Assembly (NCBI RefSeq): GCF_927904885.1
Contig: NZ_CAKMNW010000019.1
Span: 21,569-85,568 of the forward strand
DNA: 64,000 nucleotides
Reading direction: 5' to 3'
DNA from: Candidatus Nitrotoga sp. M5
GTDB taxonomy: Bacteria > Pseudomonadota > Gammaproteobacteria > Burkholderiales > Gallionellaceae
Shown: positions 47,752 through 57,184 of the stretch, one piece after another
Position numbering within the stretch: position 1 is the first letter of the stretch
Layout: each line of letters starts with the position of its first letter
Program-made: the position numbers and the translations under genes
Notes under the pieces: model-generated
The model's database searches: none
The model's input: only the letters and a program-made list of their open reading frames with translations
Told to the model about the DNA's origin: nothing

Positions 47752-48612
47752 TCAACCACTAACCCCAGTCACGTAAGCCGCAGTCAAATCATGACTGGGT
47801 GAGTCGAATAACGATTGGCAGCGTCCGAATTCGATCAATTTTCCAACACGCTCTGTCATCCAAAAAAAAGCCGCGTAGTTGGCAACTCGACGCGCCTGAG
47901 CAAGATTATGGGTCACGATCACGACTGTATAGCGATTGCGAAGGCGTTGTATGAGTTCTTCAACGACAGCCGATGCAATTGGATCGAGTGCGCTGCACGG
48001 TTCATCCATCAACAGAATAGAAGGCTCCAATGCCAGCGCGCGGGCAATACACAAACGTTGCTGTTGTCCACCTGATAGTGCCAGTGCGGGCGCATCCAGT
48101 CGGTCGCGTACTTCTTCCCATAAACCAACGTCACGCAAGGCACGTTCGACCCGCTCGTCTATGGCGCTGCGCTGACGCAGTCCATGTTCGCGCAATGGCA
48201 TTTCGATATTGCGCCGTATTGATAACGGAAACGGGTTGGGCTTTTGGAAGATCATGCCGACTTTACGCCGCAACGCCAATACATCCAGCTGGTGGTCGGT
48301 CACGTCCACCCCATCAATATTTATGCGCCCTTGCATGTGGCAGCCCGGAATCAGGTCGGTCAGGCGGTTCAAAGTGGAGAGAAAGCTGGTCTTGCCGCAT
48401 CCGGAAGGACCGATCAGCGCGGTAATGCAGCCTTTGTTGATGTCAAGAGAGACACCTTCGAGCACCGACTTTCCGTGATATGAAACAGCAAGGTTTTCGA
48501 CTTGGATGTGCGGAATTGGAACGCAGCATGCCGCGCCTTGTTCAATGTTGCTCAACGTATATGAGGTCGGTAAAACCGCAGAGTGCCATAATTTTTTTGT
48601 GTCATGCATCAT
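47752..48612 (-). CDS. pstB: Phosphate ABC transporter ATP-binding protein PstB
   Basis: A 286-residue ATPase. Walker A is GPSGCGKTS, the signature is ALSGGQQQRLCIARAL, and Walker B is LLMDEPCSALDP with the PstB-typical Cys-Ser. A 35-residue N-terminal extension with AACCVP precedes the usual IQVENLAVSYHGKSVLEG start. It powers high-affinity phosphate uptake and would also carry arsenate, a chemical analogue. Its ATG overlaps the pstA stop by four bases. No phoU follows. Confidence 0.92.
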   Translation of the reverse strand: MMHDTKKLWHSAVLPTSYTLSNIEQGAACCVPIPHIQVENLAVSYHGKSVLEGVSLDINKGCITALIGPSGCGKTSFLSTLNRLTDLIPGCHMQGRINIDGVDVTDHQLDVLALRRKVGMIFQKPNPFPLSIRRNIEMPLREHGLRQRSAIDERVERALRDVGLWEEVRDRLDAPALALSGGQQQRLCIARALALEPSILLMDEPCSALDPIASAVVEELIQRLRNRYTVVIVTHNLAQARRVANYAAFFWMTERVGKLIEFGRCQSLFDSPSHDLTAAYVTGVSG

Positions 48613-49457
48613 GAGGTCGTAATCCTTTGGCTTAAGAAACGGTTTGCCAAACTGGTGGCGATGTTATTGATCACGACCAGCAAGATGATTAAAACCAGTG
48701 CTGAACCATAAGCCGACTGGTCGCCCCCGGTCACGTTCATGGATAAGTCGTAGATATGCACGGATAGTGCGCGCCCAGAGTCAGAGAGCGAGTCGGGCAT
48801 ACGATCCACATAGCCGCTGGTGAAGATGAGCGCAGCAGTCTCCGCCAGCGCACGTCCGATACTGAGCATCAGCCCCGCTGTGATGGCCGGTGCAGCAGCA
48901 GGTAGTAGCACATGCCAGAGTGCGGCCGCTTGGGTTAGTCCTAAAGCAGCTGCGCCGTGTCGCCACTCTGTCGCTACGGCAGACAATCCGGCTTCGGTCG
49001 AACGGATAAAGATCGGGAGCATCATGCAGGCCAGTGTCAGCCCGCCGGACAAGATCGAGAAGCCAAGCCCCAGCCAGATGCAGAAAAACGCATTGCCAAA
49101 TAGCCCGAACACGATGGACGGCACACCGGCCAACACATTGAGGCTCATGCGAATATATCGCGCCATTGCGCCGCTGGTATATTCGCTTAAATATACCGCC
49201 GTGCCCAAGCCCAGCGGGATGGTCGCCAACAGAGCCACGCCCAGAATGAGCAGCGTCGAAACCAGGATAGGGCCGATACCGCCATCACGTCCCGCATTCT
49301 CCGGCGCACTGACCAGGAAAGACCAGTTGAGTTTAGCGATGCCATGCAAGGTCAAATCGCTCAACAGCCAGAGAAAAGCGCCGACCACCAGCGCAGCAGA
49401 AAGCCAAACGGTGATGGTCATCAGCAGGTCGTTCACACGGAAAGAGTTCTTAAGCAT
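48609..49457 (-). CDS. pstA: Phosphate ABC transporter permease PstA
   Basis: A 282-residue inner-membrane permease with six hydrophobic spans. The binding-protein-dependent transport signature is around EWRHGAAALGLTQAAALWHVLLPAA. It pairs with PstC to form the channel. The start overlaps the pstC stop by eight bases. Confidence 0.92.
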   Translation of the reverse strand: MLKNSFRVNDLLMTITVWLSAALVVGAFLWLLSDLTLHGIAKLNWSFLVSAPENAGRDGGIGPILVSTLLILGVALLATIPLGLGTAVYLSEYTSGAMARYIRMSLNVLAGVPSIVFGLFGNAFFCIWLGLGFSILSGGLTLACMMLPIFIRSTEAGLSAVATEWRHGAAALGLTQAAALWHVLLPAAAPAITAGLMLSIGRALAETAALIFTSGYVDRMPDSLSDSGRALSVHIYDLSMNVTGGDQSAYGSALVLIILLVVINNIATSLANRFLSQRITTS

Positions 49458-50325
49458 TTGAGTGTGTTCCGATCCGACCTGCCAGCCAGGCTAGCACAGT
49501 AACAATCAACATCAGCAGTAAACCAGAAGCGAATAGCGCGGCACGATGATCCCCTGCGGCATAAGGCATTTCCAACGCAATGTTCGCGGTCAACACCCTG
49601 ACCGGATCAAACAGGCTGGACGGTGTTTGCACCACGTTTCCCGCGACCATTAACACGGCCATGGTTTCACCAAGGGCGCGCATCGCGGCAAGCAATGCCC
49701 CGGTAAGAATGCCGGCACGGGCCGCAGGCAAGGCCACGCCGAAGACAATACCTGTGCGACTGAGACCGAGTGCAGCCGCGCCCTGCAAGTGAGAAGTGGC
49801 GACAGCAGCCAGTGCTGATTCGCTGGTTAGCGCGACCGTGGGTAAAATCATCAGCGCGAGGATCAAGATTGCACTCAGTAAGCTGGCACCGGGCGGTTCC
49901 CAATGCGCAATCAGTGGCACCAGAACGGTCAACCCCCATAGTCCGTACACTACTGAAGGGATACCCGCCAGCAATACCATGACTCGGCGCAGTGGCATGA
50001 CCAGCCAGCTGGGTGAGTAAAAGCGGCTGAACACTGCACTCAAAACGCCCAACGGTACGGCAATAAACAATGCGCCCAAACTTGCCGCCAGCGTGGCCCA
50101 CAACATGGCGAGCAGATTGAATTGCCCGCTGGATGGAAACCAGCCATCGCCGACGAAGAAACGCGTCCAACCTCCATCAACCAGGACTGGCCAGGATTCC
50201 CGGACTAACAACATCAACACCAGAGCAAGCAAAATCACTACCGCCAGTGCGATGCCCCCGGTTACTCTGGCGAGCGTGACATCAGCGCGCGAGGGGGACG
50301 AAATATTGTGCCGTGACCAGATCAT
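49450..50325 (-). CDS. pstC: Phosphate ABC transporter permease PstC
   Basis: A 291-residue permease with six spans. PstC features are the RESWPVLVDGGWTRFFVGDGWFP loop and the EAA-type segment HLQGAAALGLSRTGIVFGVALPAAR. The ATG at 50325, with GGCGG before it, is preferred to the TTG at 50346. This still gives a 44-base overlap with the end of pstS, unusually long and arguing for strong coupling. Confidence 0.9.
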   Translation of the reverse strand: MIWSRHNISSPSRADVTLARVTGGIALAVVILLALVLMLLVRESWPVLVDGGWTRFFVGDGWFPSSGQFNLLAMLWATLAASLGALFIAVPLGVLSAVFSRFYSPSWLVMPLRRVMVLLAGIPSVVYGLWGLTVLVPLIAHWEPPGASLLSAILILALMILPTVALTSESALAAVATSHLQGAAALGLSRTGIVFGVALPAARAGILTGALLAAMRALGETMAVLMVAGNVVQTPSSLFDPVRVLTANIALEMPYAAGDHRAALFASGLLLMLIVTVLAWLAGRIGTHSNA

Positions 50326-51124
50326 TGACTGCCGCCGATTGTGCAAACGTTATAAACCGCTTGGCCAAGCCAGTCGGCGCGCCTTTGCTGAGCAGGTTCA
50401 ATGGGCGAGACAAAGGGAAAAGACCTGCGCCTACGTTGGCTACCGTGGCTGGCACACCGGCCATCGACAACAGTCGGATAGGTGTGCCGTATGCTTCCTC
50501 ATATTCTGCCGTGCCAATCGAGACATAACCGATTGCACCGACATTGCCCGCCACCGTCTTGATACCCTGCTGGTTGTCACCAATCACAACATGAGCACGT
50601 ATCTGCGGATTTTTGAGCTGAAAATGGTGCAGGAACAACTCCAGCGTAGAACGCCCCTCGGCCTTGTTGACCACGGTAATCTTGCGATCTTCGCCGCCCA
50701 ATTGTTGCCAATTGGTGATTTTTCCGGTGAAAATTGCCTTGATCTGTTCATCTTTGAGCAACTTCACCGGATTCTTTTGATGCAGGATGATACCGATGCC
50801 ATCTGTTGCGATGCGATGCGCCATCAAGCCACGTTCCTCCGGCTTCAACGCGCGTGATGCCATGCCGATGTCAGCCAAGCCCGCCCGTACATCGTTTACT
50901 CCGCGTGTCGAGCCGCCACTTTGCACATCAATACGCACGCCGGGGTTTAGTTTTTCAAAACGTTTGCCGATTTCCAACGCAAGCGGGGCAATGGTGCTGG
51001 AACCGGTCAACACCAGTTTTTGCATATCGGCCAACGCTGCACTGTTTAACCCCAGCACCATACAGAGCGTTAGTATCCAGCCCCATATTTTTTTAGGGTC
51101 ACACACTTCGATTCCCATTTTCAT
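50282..51124 (-). CDS. pstS: Phosphate-binding periplasmic protein PstS
   Basis: A 280-residue binding protein with signal peptide (ILTLCMVLGLNSAALA) and the PstS phosphate site segments LTGSSTIAPLALEIGKRF and QSGGSTRGVNDVRAGLADIGMASRAL. PstS captures phosphate; selectivity against arsenate varies between homologues and cannot be read from the sequence by eye. It starts seven bases after arsM ends, so the arsM-pstSCAB block is one transcription unit. Confidence 0.9.
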   Translation of the reverse strand: MKMGIEVCDPKKIWGWILTLCMVLGLNSAALADMQKLVLTGSSTIAPLALEIGKRFEKLNPGVRIDVQSGGSTRGVNDVRAGLADIGMASRALKPEERGLMAHRIATDGIGIILHQKNPVKLLKDEQIKAIFTGKITNWQQLGGEDRKITVVNKAEGRSTLELFLHHFQLKNPQIRAHVVIGDNQQGIKTVAGNVGAIGYVSIGTAEYEEAYGTPIRLLSMAGVPATVANVGAGLFPLSRPLNLLSKGAPTGLAKRFITFAQSAAVNDLVTAQYFVPLAR

Positions 51125-51130
51125 TCACAC

Positions 51131-52189
51131 TTAGCAGCAACTGGCAGCGGCAGTATTTTCAGATTGCGCGCTTTCAGATTGTGCAAAGGGCATGTCATTA
51201 CCGCATCCGGCAAAAATTCCGTAGTGCTGGCTAAAGTCGCCGATGAATTCGAAGTGTTCCCTGAAGCGGGAGTCATGCAGCATGCGCCAGGTATTGCCAC
51301 ATACGGGAAATATTCGGCCGGCTTCTATATCGTGATGGCTGTCGAGAACAAAGCGATGCGGGTAATCGGGTATCGTGCCGCGATAAATTACCGCCTGGCC
51401 GTAATCCTCACAGGCGGGCTCCAGACCATCCAGTTTGAACAACCTGTAAGTGGCCGAGAAAAAGCGGATATTACCTACGCTCTTAGCCAGTTTGGCATCA
51501 GTAATGTCGAGCGGCTTGTCTTCAACCAGCCTGGGATCAGCAAATTGATGACGTTTGGCAAGATTAATGAAATCGTTCCAATACAACGCGCCACCCAGGC
51601 ATTCTCCGTACAGCACCGGATCATTACGCACTGCGTCCGGTACTCTGCGGTCAGCATAAACATCCGAGAAATAGAATTCTCCGCCCGGCTTGAGCAAACG
51701 ATGCACTTCACGCAGCACCGCATCCTTGTCCGGTGAAAGATTGATCACGCAATTCGACACGATGACATCAAAGCTGCCACTTTCCAATCCAAGTTCATCG
51801 AGCTTCTCGATGTAGCCTTGTTTGAAAATCACGTTGCCGAAACCGAACGCCTCGGCGTGATAGGCGCAATAACTTTCTGCAATGGCAAGCTGCTCCTCGG
51901 TCATATCCACACCGACCACCTGACCACTCTCTCCTACCAGTTGCGCCAGCGCATACACATCGCGGCCGGAGCCGCTGCCCAGATCGAGAATGCGGCAGCC
52001 TTCCAGCAGCGGCGGACAAACCAAGCCGCAGCCGTAGTAGCGTGACATCACTTCAGGGTGAATACGCGCCAGCAGTGGCTTGAGCCAGTCCGGCACGCTT
52101 GAAGCATCGCAGCAGGCAGAGGTTTTCAGGTCGCCGGTTGTTTGCAGTTGTTTGCCGTAATAGTCTTTAACGATTTCATACATGATCAA
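51131..52189 (-). CDS. arsM: Arsenite S-adenosylmethyltransferase (arsenosugar type)
   Basis: A 352-residue methyltransferase. The SAM-binding motif is ILDLGSGSGRDVYAL (residues 67-81). The arsenic-binding cysteines of the family are present: Cys147 in SNCVINLS and Cys197 in YGECLGGAL, with Cys65 (EGCRILDL) the probable third ligand. FSDVYADRRVPDAVRNDPVLYGEC is the ArsM hallmark. There are extra cysteines at 26-27 and a C-terminal pair. It methylates As(III) to mono- and dimethyl arsenic, the substrate for ArsS. The two in-frame ATGs at 52189 and 52183 cannot be separated. Confidence 0.93.
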   Translation of the reverse strand: MIMYEIVKDYYGKQLQTTGDLKTSACCDASSVPDWLKPLLARIHPEVMSRYYGCGLVCPPLLEGCRILDLGSGSGRDVYALAQLVGESGQVVGVDMTEEQLAIAESYCAYHAEAFGFGNVIFKQGYIEKLDELGLESGSFDVIVSNCVINLSPDKDAVLREVHRLLKPGGEFYFSDVYADRRVPDAVRNDPVLYGECLGGALYWNDFINLAKRHQFADPRLVEDKPLDITDAKLAKSVGNIRFFSATYRLFKLDGLEPACEDYGQAVIYRGTIPDYPHRFVLDSHHDIEAGRIFPVCGNTWRMLHDSRFREHFEFIGDFSQHYGIFAGCGNDMPFAQSESAQSENTAAASCC

Positions 52190-52220
52190 TGCTCTTATAT
52201 AAGTTGGGATAAGGTTTAAT

Positions 52221-52356
52221 GCGACTCTAAAATTTCAAACTTCTAATCAAGGCAAGCATAAGTAAAAAATTTGAGCTCGGCATATGTATTATATGTAAGC
52301 AAAATTTTTTCGTGTAACGACGTATCGTGACACAACCTGAATTTTTAGAGCTACCC
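52221..52356. repeat. Dispersed palindromic intergenic repeat, copy 5
   Basis: It begins GCGACTCTAAAATTTCAAAC and ends CTGAATTTTTAGAGCTACCC. An inner AT-rich palindrome (GCATATGTATTATATGTAAGC) is visible. It is the only such element inside the large minus-strand gene block, between gnd and arsM, and might act as a terminator or processing site there. Confidence 0.6.
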
Positions 52357-52445
52357 TTTAGTCTTATATTCCAAGCATTCCTTACACATATATTCAAAAC
52401 ACATGCATTCAAACGACATGAAGCAGGGCATTGGAAGAAGTACGT

Positions 52446-53456
52446 CTAGCTTTTTTCCTGATGCCCACCAAATTCATAGCGTAAGGCAGATAATAATTTA
52501 TTGCCGTAGTCCGCTTCTCCGCGCGAATTAAAGCGATCAAACAATGCGGCGGTGAGAACAGGTGCGGGGGTACCCGACTCGATGGCGGCAATGCTGGTCC
52601 AGCGTCCTTCACCGGAGTCCGACACCTGACCGCCGAACCCATGCAGGTTTGGATCGGCTTGCAAAGCGTGTGCGGTCAAATCAAGTAACCATGAACCCAC
52701 CACGCTGCCGCGCCGCCACAACTCGGCCACTTCAGCGACGTTGATATCATAGCGGAATGTTTCCGGCTCGCGTAACGGTGTAGTCTCAGCATCCTTCTCG
52801 TGCGACTCGCCACCTACATTGGCATGACGAAGCAGATTGAAGCCTTCGGCATAGGCGGCCATCATGCCGTACTCAATACCATTGTGAACCATCTTGACAA
52901 AGTGCCCAGCACCCTCGTGCCCACAGTGCAGATAACCGTTCTCGGCCGTGCTTGGTTGACCGCTGCGCCCTTCGGTACGCGGCGCGGATTCCACACCCGG
53001 CGCCAGTGCGGCAAAGATGGGTTCCAAGCGTGCAACCATTTGTTGCTCGGCTCCGATCATCAGGCAGTAACCGCGCTCCAACCCATAAGTTCCGCCACTG
53101 ACGCCCACATCCACATAATGAATAGACTGTGCCGACAGGCTCTTTGCACGGATGATATCGTCCTTGTAATAGGAATTACCACCATCGATGATGACGTCGT
53201 CCGCGCTAAGCAGTGGGGTTAGTTCTGCGATGCTGGCATCAACTACCGCCGCAGGTAACATCAGCCAGACGGCACGCGGTGTACTTAATTTGTTTACAAA
53301 ATCCTGCAAGCTGTCAGCGGGAGTCATACCTTCTTTTGCCAGTGCCTGCACCGCTTCGCTGCTGCGGTCGAACACCACACATTCGTGTCCGGCGCGTCTC
53401 AAACGACGAACCATGTTGGCACCCATACGTCCCAGCCCTATCATTCCGATTTGCAT
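52446..53456 (-). CDS. gnd: 6-phosphogluconate dehydrogenase (decarboxylating), short form
   Basis: A 336-residue enzyme that oxidatively decarboxylates 6-phosphogluconate to ribulose 5-phosphate. The Rossmann motif is IGMIGLGRMGANMVRRL; the catalytic region has YVDVGVSGGTYGLERG and the Lys in FVKMVHNGIEYGMM. This is the short (about 300-340 residue) class; its cofactor may be NAD+ or NADP+. The ATG at 53456 follows GGAGGAGCG, better than the upstream start. It completes the route that the first zwf-tal-tkt set lacks. Confidence 0.92.
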   Translation of the reverse strand: MQIGMIGLGRMGANMVRRLRRAGHECVVFDRSSEAVQALAKEGMTPADSLQDFVNKLSTPRAVWLMLPAAVVDASIAELTPLLSADDVIIDGGNSYYKDDIIRAKSLSAQSIHYVDVGVSGGTYGLERGYCLMIGAEQQMVARLEPIFAALAPGVESAPRTEGRSGQPSTAENGYLHCGHEGAGHFVKMVHNGIEYGMMAAYAEGFNLLRHANVGGESHEKDAETTPLREPETFRYDINVAEVAELWRRGSVVGSWLLDLTAHALQADPNLHGFGGQVSDSGEGRWTSIAAIESGTPAPVLTAALFDRFNSRGEADYGNKLLSALRYEFGGHQEKS

Positions 53457-53581
53457 TATTCGCTCCTCCAATAAATAAATTTCTACGATGAGGGGTTTGA
53501 TTCCCGGTTAATGTGATCCAACATACTGCATCCAGACATACGATTAGCGCCAAGATATTCGGCACGGTGAAAGTATTCAGA

Positions 53582-54598
53582 TCAACTCTTTTCCCGTTGT
53601 TGTGCGGCGAACAATGCCGGACCATACAATGCTGCGCGATCATTCAATATCACCTTGACCGGCATCGCCGCCAGTACTGGCCGCATTCGTCCTTTATCGA
53701 GAAAAGCATCGAGGAATTCACCTGCCTGCATCAGTGGTAATATTTTCGGCGCAATGCCCCCGCCAATATACAAACCGCCACGGCTCATCACCTTGAGCGC
53801 CAGATTGCCAGCTTCCGCACCATACAAACTAACGAACAATTGCATCGTTTCCACACATATTTCATCACTGCCTGCCAATGCCGCAGCGGAAATAGCCGCT
53901 GCCGTATCCGTGACGCGCATTTCTTCCGCTAGCCATGCCGGTGTCGATACATGCCGGTAGTCAAGTAAAAATGCATACAGATCAAGCAATCCCATGCCGG
54001 AAACGGCCCGTTCCCAACTGACATGCCCCCTACCCTCCTGATGATGGTGTTGCTGCAAATAATTCAATAAGGCGAATTCCAGTGCATTGCGCGGACTGAA
54101 CGTGGCATGTCCACCTTCCGTGGCAAAGGGGCGATGGGACAAGCCGTCCCAATACAAACCAGCCTCACCCAAACCTGTCCCGGCCGCGATCACCGCCTCA
54201 TTACCCTTCGCACCAGGTGAGCCTGCTTGCAGCGTCAACAAATCTGCATCGTCTAGCGCGGCTAAACCGTAAGCCGTGGCTTCTAAATCGTTCAGTAGAT
54301 TGCAGCGCAAAAATCCGAAGCGTTGGCGCAGTGCGGCGGCATCGATACACCAAGGTAAGTTAGTTGCTCGCACCACGTTACCCCGTACCGGCCCGGCAAT
54401 GCCGAAAGCCGCATCATCAACGGTTTTATTTGATGACAAAAAATCATCCAGCAATAGTTCAAAAGCGTCATAGCGCTGGCTGACATAAGTACATTCACGG
54501 CAGATCTCAACGTGATTACCTTCCACCTCGACCAGGGCCAAACGGGTCTTGGTACCACCGATATCGCCGGTCAGGAGCTGTCGCATTTCAATAGGCAT
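53582..54598 (-). CDS. glk: Glucokinase
   Basis: A 338-residue hexokinase-fold glucokinase (Glk type). The ATP motif is LLTGDIGGTKTRLALVEV; other segments are LNDLEATAYGL and AAGTGLGEAGLYW. It phosphorylates glucose to glucose 6-phosphate for zwf. AAGGAGG lies eight bases before ATG 54598, which fixes the start and gives an 11-base overlap with zwf. Confidence 0.92.
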   Translation of the reverse strand: MPIEMRQLLTGDIGGTKTRLALVEVEGNHVEICRECTYVSQRYDAFELLLDDFLSSNKTVDDAAFGIAGPVRGNVVRATNLPWCIDAAALRQRFGFLRCNLLNDLEATAYGLAALDDADLLTLQAGSPGAKGNEAVIAAGTGLGEAGLYWDGLSHRPFATEGGHATFSPRNALEFALLNYLQQHHHQEGRGHVSWERAVSGMGLLDLYAFLLDYRHVSTPAWLAEEMRVTDTAAAISAAALAGSDEICVETMQLFVSLYGAEAGNLALKVMSRGGLYIGGGIAPKILPLMQAGEFLDAFLDKGRMRPVLAAMPVKVILNDRAALYGPALFAAQQREKS

Positions 54599-56093
54599 CG
54601 AGCTTGCCTCCTTCCGGATTCAAGGAATGTCGCCAGAACTGATCTTCACGATCGAACAGGCGGTAGGTGCCGCGCGGCCCCCAGCTGCCGGCGGGATAGG
54701 TGTTAATGAAGCTGCGCTCCATGGACCACACTTTGATCACCGGATCGACTACGCGCCAAGCCGCCTCGACTTCGTCGATGCGCAGGAACAACGAGTGGTC
54801 GCCAAGAATGACATCAAGAAGCAGTCCCTCGTAAGCCTCGAAGTCTTCCTCACCAGCTTTACGATAAGTCGCGTCCAGGCTGATGGTGCGCGTTTCCACA
54901 TCCAGCCCCGGCACCTTGACCTGTAACTCCATTTTCAGGCAATCGTCTGGCTGGATTCCGAGCATGATCCAATTCGGCTTCGGCGGACCTTTACGGGTGT
55001 GGCGCAGCAAATCTTGCGGCGGCTCTTTGAAGCGAATGCAGATCGCCGAGCTACCCTCCGCCAAACGTTTGCCGGTGCGCAAATAGAATGGAACGCCCGC
55101 CCAGCGCCAGTTATCGATGAACAGTTTCATTGCGGCATACGTTTCGGTGGTGCTATCCGGTGCAACATTATTTTCTTCCAGATAACCGGGCACGGTCTTG
55201 CCATCGATCACACCACTGGCGTACTGGCCACGAAAAGCATGAGCGTGCACGGCGTTCTGGGTGATGGGACGGATGGCTTTCAGCACTTTCACTTTTTCGT
55301 CCCGCAAATGCTCCGCCGCCATGCTCAACGGTGGCTCCATCGCCACCAGCGCCAGCAATTGCATAAGATGGCTCTGCACCATGTCGCGCAGCGCGCCTGC
55401 GCCTTCGTAATAATCGGCGCGTCCTTCCACACCCAGTGTCTCAGAATGGGTGATCTGCACATGATCGATGTAATGGTTTCGCCACAACGGTTCCAGCAGC
55501 AGGTTTGCGAAGCGGAATACCATAATGTTCTGCACCGTGCCCTTGCCGAGGTAGTGATCAATACGATATATCTGCTGCTCATCGAGATGGCGATAGAGAC
55601 TGGCTTGTAAGATCTGAGCGGAAAGCAAGTCGTAACCAAATGGTTTTTCAATCACCACGCGACGCCAGCCGTTGTGTTGTTTCAACAACCCGACGTTGCC
55701 TAGTTTTTCCACAATGCCGGGATAATCGGCGGGGCGCACCGCCATGTAATACACCACGTTTGGTGGAAATTTAGGGTCGTCGTTCAATAAGGTTTGTAGT
55801 CGCGTATAAGCATCATCATCACCGACCGGGATGGCGAAATAATACAGGCGTGCACAAAACCGTTGCAGTGCCGCTTCGTCAATTTTCGCACCATGCACTT
55901 CACGCAAGATGTCACGTACAAAATCCAACCATTGTTCAGAGGTGTGGTGGGTGATATCGCAACCCATGATGATCAGATGCTCAGGCAGACGTTTCAGAAT
56001 TTCCAGATGAAATAAAGCTGGAATCAGTTTGCGTCGGCTCAGGTTACCACCGGCACCAAAAAAAACCAGCGTACAAGGATCCAGAGTTTTCAT
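54588..56093 (-). CDS. zwf: Glucose-6-phosphate 1-dehydrogenase, second paralogue
   Basis: A 501-residue G6PDH of the common proteobacterial type. Nucleotide loop GAGGNLSRRKL, substrate site IDHYLGKGTVQN and EKPFGYDLLSAQ. The ATG at 56093 has an AAAGGAT site; the longer frame at 56135 lacks one. It makes NADPH. It is distinct from the first zwf at 22466, so the cell has two isoforms, one beside tkt and one in the arsenosugar region. Confidence 0.93.
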   Translation of the reverse strand: MKTLDPCTLVFFGAGGNLSRRKLIPALFHLEILKRLPEHLIIMGCDITHHTSEQWLDFVRDILREVHGAKIDEAALQRFCARLYYFAIPVGDDDAYTRLQTLLNDDPKFPPNVVYYMAVRPADYPGIVEKLGNVGLLKQHNGWRRVVIEKPFGYDLLSAQILQASLYRHLDEQQIYRIDHYLGKGTVQNIMVFRFANLLLEPLWRNHYIDHVQITHSETLGVEGRADYYEGAGALRDMVQSHLMQLLALVAMEPPLSMAAEHLRDEKVKVLKAIRPITQNAVHAHAFRGQYASGVIDGKTVPGYLEENNVAPDSTTETYAAMKLFIDNWRWAGVPFYLRTGKRLAEGSSAICIRFKEPPQDLLRHTRKGPPKPNWIMLGIQPDDCLKMELQVKVPGLDVETRTISLDATYRKAGEEDFEAYEGLLLDVILGDHSLFLRIDEVEAAWRVVDPVIKVWSMERSFINTYPAGSWGPRGTYRLFDREDQFWRHSLNPEGGKLDAY

Positions 56094-56161
56094 GTAGCCT
56101 ATCCTTTCATGTGATACGACTTGTAAATCCGGCATGCCGGAACGGGTGATACTGCGCTTCC

Positions 56162-57112
56162 CTAAAGTTTTTCTGCCAGTTTTTGTTCCAGTTTGATCTG
56201 ATCCGCGGTGAAACCGCGTATGCCTTCCGCCAGCTTTTCTGTAGCCATGGCATCCTCGTTTATATCCCAGCGGAATGTCGCTTCAGTAATGGCTGGCGGC
56301 TGCGGTTCAGTCGCGCCGGTATCATTTAATTGGCGTACCAGCTTACCTTGCGTGGCCTGCAGCTCTTCCAATAAAGGGGGCGCGATGGTGAGGCGGTCGC
56401 ATCCGGCAAGCGCCACTATCTCGCCCATATTGCGGAACGAAGCACCCATGACAATGGTCTTGTAACCGTGCGTTTTGTAGTACGCATAAATCTTGCGTAC
56501 CGACAGCACGCCAGGATCTTCTTCTGCCGTAAAGTCACGCCCGCTTTTAGCCTTGTGCCAATCAAGAATTCGTCCGACGAACGGGGATATCAAAGTTACG
56601 CCCGCCTCAGCGCAGGCGCGTGCCTGAGCGAAACCAAACAGCAGGGTGAGGTTGCAGTTAATGCCTTCGCGTTCAAGAATTTCCGCAGCGCGAATACCTT
56701 CCCAAGTGGAAGCGATCTTGATAAATACGCGGTCATTGGGTATGCCTGCTGCATTGTAAAAACTGATCAGCTTGCGAGCCTTGTTCACCGTGGCTGTGGT
56801 ATCGAAGGAGAGCCGCGCATTCACTTCGGTCGAAATACGTCCCGGAATGTATTTGAGTACTTCCACACCGACATCTACTGCCAGCCTGTCCATGGCATCC
56901 AACGCCTGCTGCTCACGATCATTGCTTTGCGATTTACCCCAGGCGATGGCATTTTCGATGAGCGGAACGTATTCCGGCAGTGAGGCAGCCTTGAGCAACA
57001 ATGACGGATTAGTAGTGGCATCTTGCGGCTGGTGATGGTGAATCGCCTCGATATCACCGGTATCCGCCACGATAGTGGTCATGGATTTGAGTTGTTCCAG
57101 TAAATTGCTCAT
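56162..57112 (-). CDS. tal: Transaldolase B type
   Basis: A 316-317 residue enzyme, the same length as E. coli TalB. The Schiff-base lysine is in [25 protein letters not shown] marks the N-terminus. A perfect AGGAGG site before ATG 57112 replaces the longer frame at 57172. It is the second transaldolase in this window. Confidence 0.94.
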   Translation of the reverse strand: MSNLLEQLKSMTTIVADTGDIEAIHHHQPQDATTNPSLLLKAASLPEYVPLIENAIAWGKSQSNDREQQALDAMDRLAVDVGVEVLKYIPGRISTEVNARLSFDTTATVNKARKLISFYNAAGIPNDRVFIKIASTWEGIRAAEILEREGINCNLTLLFGFAQARACAEAGVTLISPFVGRILDWHKAKSGRDFTAEEDPGVLSVRKIYAYYKTHGYKTIVMGASFRNMGEIVALAGCDRLTIAPPLLEELQATQGKLVRQLNDTGATEPQPPAITEATFRWDINEDAMATEKLAEGIRGFTADQIKLEQKLAEKL

Positions 57113-57184
57113 GTTATTCCTCCTGGTAAGTATTAGAGTGGAATGGATTATTTGTGGCCTGTTGTTGGTCACAATTTATATGGG

